The notes under the pieces: model-generated | Seen by the model: only the letters and a program-made list of their open reading frames with translations | What the model was told of the DNA's origin: nothing | Databases searched by the model: none | Position numbers and translations under genes: made by a program | Assembly: GCA_900545725.1 (NCBI GenBank) | Contig: URAI01000075.1 | Span: 1 to 12,340 of the forward strand | Source of the DNA: an uncultured Eubacterium sp. | Lineage (GTDB): Bacteria; Bacillota; Clostridia; Lachnospirales; Lachnospiraceae | DNA: 12,340 nucleotides | Direction: 5' to 3' | In this document: piece by piece, positions 6,108-12,340 of the stretch | Layout: every line of letters begins with the position of its first letter | How positions within the stretch are numbered: the stretch's first letter is position 1

Positions 6108-7868
6108 TTAAAAACGCCTGAATCTGTTATATCTTTTATTGATAAGCTCACTGTCATCCATTGCCTGATATTCTATTAAAAATGTGGCTATTTTTCTCTT
6201 AAGATACATCATTACATGATTGATATTATCCTCACAAAGCACCGGAAATTCAGGAATTATCTGCTCTATCACACCAAGCTCATATAAATCGTCTGCTGTC
6301 ATCTTCATCTTTTCTGCTGCTTCATGTGACTTCTTCTTATCTTTCCACAATATAGAAGCAAACCCCTCCGGCGACAGTACTGAATATACAGAATTTTCCA
6401 TCATCCATACCTCATCGGTCAATGCAAGCGCCAAAGCTCCGCCGCTTCCTCCCTCACCTGTAATAATAGAAAGCATAGGAGTCTTTACTGTGGATAATTC
6501 ATACAGATTATCTGCAATAGCTCTTCCCTGTCCACGTTCCTCTGCACCAATCCCACAATATGCCCCCGGTGTATCCACAAAGCATATAACAGGACGATGG
6601 AATTTTTCTGCCTGTTTAATTAATCTTAATGCCTTTCTGTATCCTTCTGGATTTGCCATACCGAAATTTCTCTTGATATTTTCCTTTGTAGTAGTTCCTT
6701 TCTGATGACCTATAACTGTAACCGGCTGTTTTCCAAACATCGCAATACCGCCGACTATCGCTCCATCATCAGAATACAGCCTGTCACCATGCAGCTCAAA
6801 AAATCCCTTTGTAAGATTGTTAATATAATCAAGTGTCGATGGACGGCCGCTTCCTCTTGCTATCTCAACTCTTTCCCATGCACTCACATTCTTACTTATA
6901 TTGTTCTTTTTATTATCAATATTTTTATCTTCTTTATCTATATCAATCTTCTTAGAATAAATATCATCGAGATATTTTTTGTACCTGTCCATGCTGTCAG
7001 CTCCATTTGTACAGTGATACTTAAGAAGTAAAGATAATGTATCCTTTAAATCTTCTCTTTTTACGATACTGTCTATAAATCCATGCTCAAGAAGAAATTC
7101 AGCACTCTGGAATCCCTTAGGCAGCTCCTGTCCTATAGTCTGCTTTATAACCCTCGGTCCTGCAAATCCGATGAGTGCATGAGGTTCTGCAAGTATTATA
7201 TCGCCTAGCATTGCAAAGCTTGCTGTTACACCGCCAGTAGTAGGATCGGTAAGTACTGTAATATAGAGATTGCCTGCATCAGAATGTTTCTTTAATGCCG
7301 CACTGGTCTTTGCCATCTGCATAAGCGATACCATTCCCTCCTGCATTCTGGCACCACCGGAGCATGTAAATATAATTACAGGAAGTGACTCTTTCGTTGC
7401 CCTCTCCACTGCCCTTGTAAGCTTCTCGCCAAGGACATGTCCCATGCTTCCCATAAGGAATCGTGTATCACATATACCAATTACCGTCTTTATTCCACCG
7501 ATTGTTGCACAGCCTGTTACAATAGCTTCATCTATGCCGGTATTTTTCTTAAGCTTATCAACTTTGTTAAGATATCCATCAAATTCACATGGATTGCTTT
7601 CCGTTATATCAGTGTCCCACTCTATAAATGAGTTATCGTCTGTAACCATTGATATTCTTGAATATGCATCAACCTTAAAATAATTGCCGCATTTTGGACA
7701 TATCATATTTCCGGCATATAAATCTTCTGTAAGAATCATCTCATGACACTGTCCGCAGTTAGTAAATAATCCGTCAGGAACACTCGGTATCTCATCAGCC
7801 GGAACTTTCTTTTCTTTATCAATGTCTTTATTATTCTTTTTAAATAACTCTTTTAATTTAATAGCCAT
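6108..7868 (-). CDS. accDA: Acetyl-CoA carboxylase carboxyltransferase, fused beta-alpha subunits
   Basis: A 586-residue single chain carrying both halves of the carboxyltransferase that moves CO2 from carboxybiotin on BCCP to acetyl-CoA, making malonyl-CoA for fatty-acid synthesis. Residues 38-60 are the AccD zinc ribbon (Cys38, 41, 57, 60), followed by the beta domain with SGGARMQEGM and TDPTTGGVTASFAMLGD. Residues of about 294-329 are a Lys/Asp/Asn-rich linker. From residue 330 (AWERVEIARG) comes the alpha domain with GHQKGTTTKENI, DTPGAYCGIGAEERGQ and GEGGSGGA (471-478), ending like AccA. Compared with a free AccA, the first 60-70 N-terminal residues are missing. The ATG has AAAGGA 5 nt upstream and overlaps the end of accC by 11 bp, so translation is probably coupled. 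No terminator is visible downstream, so some read-through to degV is possible. Confidence 0.96.
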   Translation of the reverse strand: MAIKLKELFKKNNKDIDKEKKVPADEIPSVPDGLFTNCGQCHEMILTEDLYAGNMICPKCGNYFKVDAYSRISMVTDDNSFIEWDTDITESNPCEFDGYLNKVDKLKKNTGIDEAIVTGCATIGGIKTVIGICDTRFLMGSMGHVLGEKLTRAVERATKESLPVIIFTCSGGARMQEGMVSLMQMAKTSAALKKHSDAGNLYITVLTDPTTGGVTASFAMLGDIILAEPHALIGFAGPRVIKQTIGQELPKGFQSAEFLLEHGFIDSIVKREDLKDTLSLLLKYHCTNGADSMDRYKKYLDDIYSKKIDIDKEDKNIDNKKNNISKNVSAWERVEIARGSGRPSTLDYINNLTKGFFELHGDRLYSDDGAIVGGIAMFGKQPVTVIGHQKGTTTKENIKRNFGMANPEGYRKALRLIKQAEKFHRPVICFVDTPGAYCGIGAEERGQGRAIADNLYELSTVKTPMLSIITGEGGSGGALALALTDEVWMMENSVYSVLSPEGFASILWKDKKKSHEAAEKMKMTADDLYELGVIEQIIPEFPVLCEDNINHVMMYLKRKIATFLIEYQAMDDSELINKRYNRFRRF

Positions 7869-9201
7869 AATTATCCTTTATAAAATCAGTATTGATTCTT
7901 CCCTCTATAAAATTATTATTATTTAAAATGTCATACTGGAAATCAAGATTGGTTGTAACACCTTCAATTATAATCTCTCCCAGTACGCTTCTTAGCTTAT
8001 TAATTGCCGACTTTCTGTCTTTATCATATGCCATAACCTTAAGTATCATGGAATCATAAAATGGAGGTATCCTATATCCTGTATATACTGCTGTATCAAT
8101 TCTTACGCCATTTCCTCCAGGTATATGAAGTACATCTATATTTCCCGGACACGGTGCAAAATTCCTATCGGGATCCTCTGCATTTATCCTTACCTCAATG
8201 GCATGTCCACGAAGCTGTATGTCCTTCTGGCTGTATTCTAACCTGTTACCGGAAGCTATCCTTAACTGTTCTTTTATAAGGTCAATACCCGTAACAAGCT
8301 CTGTAACACCATGCTCTACCTGTATTCTCGTATTAATCTCGATAAAATAAAAATTATTATTTTTATCAAGAAGAAATTCAACGGTTCCGGCATTAGTATA
8401 ACCTACTGCCTTTGCTGCTTTAACTGCCATATCGCCCATCGCTTTTCTTGTCTTTTCATCTATGGCAATAGATGGTGATTCTTCTATCATCTTCTGATGA
8501 CGTCTTTGAATTGAACAGTCTCTTTCTCCAAGATGGATAACATTGCCATAGTTATCTGCAAGTATCTGAAATTCAACATGGCGTGGATGTTCTATATATT
8601 TTTCAATATACATCGAATTATCGGCAAAGCCTTTTATAGTCTCCTGTTGTGCATTATTAAAGCTCGCAATAAATTCATCAGGCTCATAGACAACTCTCAT
8701 TCCCTTGCCACCACCGCCAAGCGCCGCTTTAATCATTACAGGATATCCTATGGCATCGGCATATTCCTTTGCTTTCAAGGCATCATATAACGGGCTGTCT
8801 GTTCCCTCTACTATAGGTATTCCGGCGGCTTTCATTGTATTTCTTGCTTCTGATTTATTTCCCATCTTAGCTATAATATCAGAGGATGGACCGACAAATG
8901 TGATGTTACATTTTTCACAAAGGCTTGCAAATTTACTATTTTCCGATAAAAAACCAAAGCCCGGATGAATGGCATCTGCCCCCGTTGCAATCGTTGCACT
9001 TAATATTCTTTCCATATTAAGATAACTGTCTTGTGACGGTGCTTTACCTATACATATACTCTCATCTGCAAGCTGTGTATGTAATGACTCCGCATCTGCC
9101 TGTGAGTATACTGCCACTGTCTTAATCCCAAGCTCACGGCATGCTCTTATTATCCTTACCGCAATCTCACCTCTGTTGGCAATCAATAATTTATTAATCA
9201 T
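7858..9201 (-). CDS. accC: Biotin carboxylase subunit of acetyl-CoA carboxylase
   Basis: A 447-residue ATP-grasp enzyme that carboxylates the biotin of BCCP using ATP and bicarbonate. Visible are the N-terminal LLIANRGEIAVRIIRA, HPGFGFLSEN, the ATP-binding Gly loop KAALGGGGKGMRVV, the EKYIEHPRHVEFQIL region, GERDCSIQRRHQKMIEE, and the catalytic FIEINTRIQVEHGVTE (most members read EMNTRIQVEHPVTE). The length is typical. I chose the ATG at 9199-9201 (MINKLLIANRGE) because AGGAG lies 4 nt before it. An ATG four codons further upstream contains that AGGAG inside its own codons and has no site. It is first in a two-gene unit with accDA. The accB gene for the biotin carrier is not beside it. Confidence 0.96.
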   Translation of the reverse strand: MINKLLIANRGEIAVRIIRACRELGIKTVAVYSQADAESLHTQLADESICIGKAPSQDSYLNMERILSATIATGADAIHPGFGFLSENSKFASLCEKCNITFVGPSSDIIAKMGNKSEARNTMKAAGIPIVEGTDSPLYDALKAKEYADAIGYPVMIKAALGGGGKGMRVVYEPDEFIASFNNAQQETIKGFADNSMYIEKYIEHPRHVEFQILADNYGNVIHLGERDCSIQRRHQKMIEESPSIAIDEKTRKAMGDMAVKAAKAVGYTNAGTVEFLLDKNNNFYFIEINTRIQVEHGVTELVTGIDLIKEQLRIASGNRLEYSQKDIQLRGHAIEVRINAEDPDRNFAPCPGNIDVLHIPGGNGVRIDTAVYTGYRIPPFYDSMILKVMAYDKDRKSAINKLRSVLGEIIIEGVTTNLDFQYDILNNNNFIEGRINTDFIKDNYGY

Positions 9202-9273
9202 ATTACTCCTCATTTCTGAGCAACTTTGTTGCGAAGAGGCGAAGAAAAATTCGCGCAGGCGATTTCTCTTCTG

Positions 9274-9323
9274 CCATCAAAGGCTATCTGTTTTGCTCAA
9301 GAACAAATAGCCGTGTGGAAAAT
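9274..9323. repeat. Repeat family 2, copy 1, with a long hairpin
   Basis: It matches 11559-11608 at 41 of 50 positions without gaps. On the minus strand (the accC leader strand) GGCTATTTGTT pairs with AACAGATAGCC over 11 bp with one G-U pair, around a 9-nt loop containing TGAGCA. On the plus strand the G-U becomes a C-A mismatch, so the minus strand folds better. Confidence 0.6.
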
Positions 9324-9420
9324 ATGCTATCAAGCTTATTTTTCACACTAGTCTCCATTCCGCAGGCATTTTCTATCACCTGCTGTCATCTTTCCCTGCT
9401 TACAGACAAATAACAGCACA

Positions 9421-9449
9421 TTTGCTTTACAATAAATGTAAATAGCAAA
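9421..9449. promoter_or_regulatory. 29-bp dyad, possible operator between accC and rqcH
   Basis: TTTGCT (9421-9426) and AGCAAA (9444-9449) flank an inner pair TTACA/TGTAA. The core reads TTTACA-N5-TGTAAA, a perfect 6-5-6 palindrome. It sits centrally between two divergent genes, where an operator could act on accC. It does not match the BirA or FapR consensus as I know them, so the protein is unknown. Confidence 0.35.
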
Positions 9450-9506
9450 CATACATTTTTATAGTTTATCAATTTTGGCAAGAAATTACAAGACAACTGA
9501 TAACTT

Positions 9507-9535
9507 TTGTGTTAAACTAATTTTACTATTTATAA
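9507..9535 (+). promoter_or_regulatory. Candidate rqcH promoter
   Basis: TTGTGT (9507-9512) and TTATAA (9530-9535) are 17 nt apart, with an expected start near 9542. That gives a leader of just under 60 nt. The -10 is a moderate match to consensus. Confidence 0.4.
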
Positions 9536-9598
9536 GAAATTTGTTTTCTACAGAAAGGAGTGTCTCCCATTTTTATCCGGGCAGACGTTATTATACAC

Positions 9599-11335
9599 AT
9601 GGCATTAGACGGAATTGTAATTTCAAATATAAAATCAGAGCTTAATAAAACAATAACCGGAGGACGTCTGTACAAGATTGCCCAGCCGGAGGCTGATGAA
9701 CTGCTTCTTACTTTTAAGACTCAGAACGGACAATACAGGCTTGCAATATCTGCAAATGCCTCACTCCCTCTTATCTATCTTACCAGCGATAACAAACCAA
9801 GTCCCTTAACGGCACCTAATTTCTGTATGCTGTTAAGAAAACATCTTAATAACGGAAGAATTATTTCAATAACCCAGCCGGGACTTGAACGTATTCTTGA
9901 TTTTGAAATAGAACATCTTAATGAAATGGGGGATTTATGCCGTAAGCATTTAATTGCAGAATTTATGGGAAAATACAGCAATATCATATTCTGTGATGAC
10001 AACAATATGATTCTTGACAGTATCAAGCATGTATCAGCACAGGTAAGCTCTGTAAGAGAAGTACTTCCAGGAAGAACTTATTTTATCCCTAATACTGTCA
10101 ATAAATTAAACCCTCTTGAAAGCACATATGATACATTTGCCAAACATGTATTTTCAAAACCTTGTGCTATAAGTAAGGCTATATTTTCAAGTTATACCGG
10201 AATAAGCTCAATTGTCGCAGAAGAGATATGCTATCAGGCATCAATTAATGATACAACCCCGGCCAACTGTCTTAATGATAATGAAAAGCTCCATATCTAT
10301 AACATTTTTTCAAATGTAATGGACGATATCAGAAACGAACAATTTTGTCCTAATATTTTCTATGAAAATGATATACCAAAGGAATTTTCTTCAATTAAGA
10401 TGACGATGTATGATAACTGTAAAAACTTTGATTCCATCAGTGAGCTTTTAAGAGACTATTATTCAGAAAAAGATATGTTAACCCGTATCCGTCAGAAATC
10501 CTCTGACCTTAGACGAATAGTATCAACAGCGCTAGAGCGTTCTTATAAGAAATTAGACATTCAGGAAAAGCAGCTTAAGGATACACAGAAGCGTGATAAA
10601 TACCGTATTTATGGTGAATTAATCAATACCTATGGATACAATATTCCGGAAGGTGCTAAGTCCTTTAAGGCTTTAAATTATTATACCAATGAAGAGATTG
10701 AGATACCTCTTGACCCGACTCTGTCACCATCAGAAAATTCTGTCAGATATTTCAACAGATATAATAAGCTTAAAAGGACATTTGAAGCAGACAGCAAACT
10801 CATCGAAGAGACTTCTGCTGATATTAAACATCTCGAATCTGTCGCTACTTCGCTTGATATTGCCACAGCCGAAGAAGACCTTGTTGAACTGAAAGAAGAA
10901 CTTATTGAAGCCGGATATATCCATAGAAAGTCTAAGAACGGTAAAAAAATCAAAATTACAAGCAAGCCATTTCACTATATTTCATCAGATGGTTTTGATA
11001 TGTATGTTGGTAAAAATAATTTTCAGAATGACGAACTTACATTTCATTTTGCAAATGGTAATGACTGGTGGTTTCATGCCAAGCAGATGCCGGGTTCACA
11101 TGTAATTGTACGAACTAATGGAAAAGAACTTCCGGACAGAACATATGAAGAGGCTGCAAGTCTTGCAGCTTATTATTCAAAAGGACGTGAACAGGATAAA
11201 GTTGAAATCGACTATGTAATTAAAAAGGAAGTCAAAAAACCTGCCGCCGCCAAGCCGGGATTCGTTGTATATTATACTAATTATTCCATGATGGCTTCAA
11301 CTGATATTAAGGGAATTAAACTGGTTAATCAGTAA
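9599..11335 (+). CDS. rqcH: RqcH (NFACT/Rqc2 homologue, FbpA family), ribosome-associated quality control
   Basis: A 578-residue cytosolic protein. Bacterial RqcH binds 50S subunits blocked with peptidyl-tRNA, recruits tRNA-Ala and adds C-terminal alanine tails that mark the stalled chain for degradation. The same family was earlier named fibronectin-binding protein. The NFACT-N domain starts MALDGIVISNI. Glu97-Arg98 (QPGLERIL) falls exactly at the Asp97-Arg98 pair needed for tailing in Bacillus, with Asp replaced by Glu. A charged coiled-coil middle region follows (residues of about 290-450), then NFACT-R from about 458 with GKNNFQND and WWFHAKQMPGSHV. I chose ATG 9599 because the numbering then fits the family. 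However, the only good ribosome binding site (AAAGGAG, 9554-9560) is 38 nt upstream. The in-frame GTG at 9560 would overlap that site. It is divergent from accC and convergent with the membrane protein at 11608. Confidence 0.9.
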   Translation: MALDGIVISNIKSELNKTITGGRLYKIAQPEADELLLTFKTQNGQYRLAISANASLPLIYLTSDNKPSPLTAPNFCMLLRKHLNNGRIISITQPGLERILDFEIEHLNEMGDLCRKHLIAEFMGKYSNIIFCDDNNMILDSIKHVSAQVSSVREVLPGRTYFIPNTVNKLNPLESTYDTFAKHVFSKPCAISKAIFSSYTGISSIVAEEICYQASINDTTPANCLNDNEKLHIYNIFSNVMDDIRNEQFCPNIFYENDIPKEFSSIKMTMYDNCKNFDSISELLRDYYSEKDMLTRIRQKSSDLRRIVSTALERSYKKLDIQEKQLKDTQKRDKYRIYGELINTYGYNIPEGAKSFKALNYYTNEEIEIPLDPTLSPSENSVRYFNRYNKLKRTFEADSKLIEETSADIKHLESVATSLDIATAEEDLVELKEELIEAGYIHRKSKNGKKIKITSKPFHYISSDGFDMYVGKNNFQNDELTFHFANGNDWWFHAKQMPGSHVIVRTNGKELPDRTYEEAASLAAYYSKGREQDKVEIDYVIKKEVKKPAAAKPGFVVYYTNYSMMASTDIKGIKLVNQ

Positions 11336-11337
11336 AT

Positions 11338-11455
11338 AGAAATCACAAATTTATTTGCATTTTTGTACAGGCTGAGCAGATGTTAGTCATATGATTATTT
11401 CTGCTTCGCCACGACGTAAACTCTCGCTTAGGCATTTACTAATGCCCTGATTTCT
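11338..11455 (+). other. 118-bp element with complementary ends in the rqcH 3' untranslated region
   Basis: AGAAATCA (11338-11345) is the exact reverse complement of TGATTTCT (11448-11455). Between them are an AGCAGA/TCTGCT stem with an AGTCATATGATT palindrome inside and a GGCATT-TACT-AATGCC hairpin (11431-11446). It starts 3 nt after the rqcH stop. It could be a folded multi-branch RNA or a small repeat element with 8-bp terminal inverted repeats. I do not recognise it. Confidence 0.45.
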
Positions 11456-11468
11456 TTATATAAATACA

Positions 11469-11515
11469 ATGGGTTGGATAGTATATGCACTATCCAACCC
11501 ATCTTATAATTTTTT
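11469..11515 (+). terminator. Perfect 14-bp hairpin terminator of rqcH, probably bidirectional
   Basis: ATGGGTTGGATAGT (11469-11482) pairs exactly with 11489-11502 around a 6-nt loop, followed by CTTATAATTTTTT. It lies between two convergent genes. On the minus strand the bases after the stem are TGTATTTATA, a weaker U-tract, so it may also stop transcripts from the membrane-protein gene. Confidence 0.85.
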
Positions 11516-11558
11516 AATTATTACCTGCTATAAAATATTGCATTGACGTTTTCTTCTT

Positions 11559-11608
11559 CCATCAAAGACTATTTGTTCTGCTCAGAAACAAATAGACATG
11601 TGCAAAAC
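11559..11608. repeat. Repeat family 2, copy 2, at the end of the membrane-protein gene
   Basis: This copy matches 9274-9323 at 41 of 50 positions. The stem on the minus strand is GTCTATTTGTT/AACAAATAGTC with one T-T mismatch, and the 9-nt loop again contains TGAGCA. It begins immediately beyond the stop codon (11608-11610) of the membrane protein, in the same orientation relative to the plus strand as copy 1. Confidence 0.6.
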
Positions 11609-12340
11609 TATTCCTTAATAAAAAACCACATATAAACAACTGGTACAACATCAGCCAGCATACATACAATATATAACAGTGCTGCAACATATACGCCGCC
11701 TGCTAACATATGCACAACAAACATTGCTATAATACCTGCAATTACATTTAATGCTATTGCAATTATAATATGCTTTGCACTACACATTGAATTGACAGCC
11801 ACATATGTAATAAATGCCAGCATGACCACATCCAGTAAAAACATAATCATATATGGCACAAATGCCGCCTGTGTAATATCACATATATGCTCATCCATTG
11901 TCAGGTATCCAAAAAGTGACGGTGGATTTATCATATATATAACCATTCTTATTATTATCACAACAGCTGGAATTAACGTGGCAGCCAATGCCCTCATGCG
12001 TCTGCTCTTTATATGCTGTGAAACTTTTCCTCTCGACAACATTAATATCACAAGAGGGATTGTCACAAACCAGACAAATGGCATATTAAGAAACCATTTT
12101 CCTGCAAAATAATAATCATTTACAAATGACACTGCAGTATATACTGACATGTCACTTTCACACATATGGTCAATCAGTACAGGTCTAAGCCACTCCATAT
12201 ATATAGCAGCAAATGCAACCACAGCTACAGACATATAATATCCGCTCCTGTTATATGGCATATACTCTTCTATCTTCTGGATACGGCTCGACTTTATCAT
12301 AAGAAGTGCAAGTACCGAAAGTATTATAATCAATACTGAG
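11608..12340 (-). CDS. Multi-pass membrane protein of unknown function, 5' partial
   Basis: The reading frame runs off the right edge with no stop before position 12340, so the true start is outside the window. A TTG at 12331-12333 is only an internal codon candidate. At least 240 residues are visible, with about seven hydrophobic segments: the edge to LALLMI, GYYMSVAVVAFAAIYMEWL, FVWFVTIPLVILML, LAATLIPAVVIIIRMVIYMI, AAFVPYMIMFLLDVVMLAFITYV, IIIAIALNVIAGIIAMFVVHML and YVAALLYIVCMLADVVPVVYMWFFI. Short basic loops (RGKVSQHIKSRRMR) suggest cytoplasmic turns. I do not recognise a family and find no catalytic motif. It is convergent with rqcH and ends at repeat family 2 copy 2. Confidence 0.75.
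   Translation of the reverse strand, partial: SVLIIILSVLALLMIKSSRIQKIEEYMPYNRSGYYMSVAVVAFAAIYMEWLRPVLIDHMCESDMSVYTAVSFVNDYYFAGKWFLNMPFVWFVTIPLVILMLSRGKVSQHIKSRRMRALAATLIPAVVIIIRMVIYMINPPSLFGYLTMDEHICDITQAAFVPYMIMFLLDVVMLAFITYVAVNSMCSAKHIIIAIALNVIAGIIAMFVVHMLAGGVYVAALLYIVCMLADVVPVVYMWFFIKE

Larger units (their letters stand above)
9202..9598. other. Divergent non-coding region between accC and rqcH
   Basis: About 400 bp without a gene. From left to right: a GCAAC-AAA-GTTGC hairpin beside the accC ribosome binding site (9218-9230), duplicated GCGAAGA (9229-9245) with a GCGAA/TTCGC hairpin, the first copy of repeat family 2 (9274-9323), a GCAGG/CCTGC stem near 9362-9383, a 29-bp dyad (9421-9449), and an rqcH promoter candidate (9507-9535). 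It must hold both divergent promoters. I could not find a convincing accC -35/-10 pair. Confidence 0.55.

Noticed and set aside
6220..6705. Long plus-strand open frame (161 codons) inside accDA
   Set aside because: It is opposite the conserved AccA domain, the composition looks like a translated complement, and it has no start context.
9202..9213. Four-codon longer accC start
   Set aside because: Those codons contain the AGGAG that serves the ATG at 9199-9201, and the longer start has no site of its own.
1..12340. CRISPR array, insertion sequence or prophage genes
   Set aside because: There are no regularly spaced repeats, and no transposase, integrase or phage-like protein in any convincing frame.

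Overview
The window looks like a chromosomal segment of a low-GC Gram-positive anaerobe, most likely a gut Clostridia member of the Lachnospiraceae. The grounds are an A+T-rich sequence with heavy ATA/AAT codon use, clear AGGAG-type ribosome binding sites, a fused AccD-AccA carboxyltransferase, a Clostridia-type 11-helix NSS transporter and a Gram-positive RqcH. The genus is not decided by the sequence. I see no phage, IS, CRISPR, rRNA or tRNA gene.

Layout. Positions 1-222 hold a perfect hairpin, a possible minus-strand promoter and a degenerate repeat. All genes from 223 to 9201 lie on the minus strand, so transcription runs right to left: accC (biotin carboxylase), accDA (fused carboxyltransferase, overlapping accC by 11 bp), a DegV/FakB-type fatty-acid-binding protein, a TetR-family regulator, ohyA (oleate hydratase) and a sodium-dependent amino-acid transporter. 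A non-coding divergent region of about 400 bp (9202-9598) separates accC from rqcH (NFACT/FbpA, ribosome quality control) on the plus strand. rqcH ends in a 118-bp element with complementary ends and a near-perfect terminator. It converges on a minus-strand multi-helix membrane protein of unknown function that runs off the right edge.

How the genes fit together. Four of the six genes left of rqcH act on fatty acids: AccC and AccDA make malonyl-CoA for fatty-acid synthesis, the DegV/FakB-like protein is a candidate carrier of free fatty acids, and OhyA hydrates cis-9 unsaturated fatty acids. The TetR regulator between degV and ohyA is a natural candidate for controlling uptake or detoxification. 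This functional link is inference from adjacency. Terminators after tetR and after ohyA show it is not one operon.

The most unusual non-coding feature is a family of about 85-160 bp repeats, four copies here (158-217, 1584-1744, 4194-4276, 4894-4998), all in the same orientation. Three abut or overlap a stop codon. They share a conserved inner hairpin with a plus-strand T-run, and one outer-stem base pair covaries. A second family has two copies (9274-9323, 11559-11608), each with a long stem and the same loop motif.
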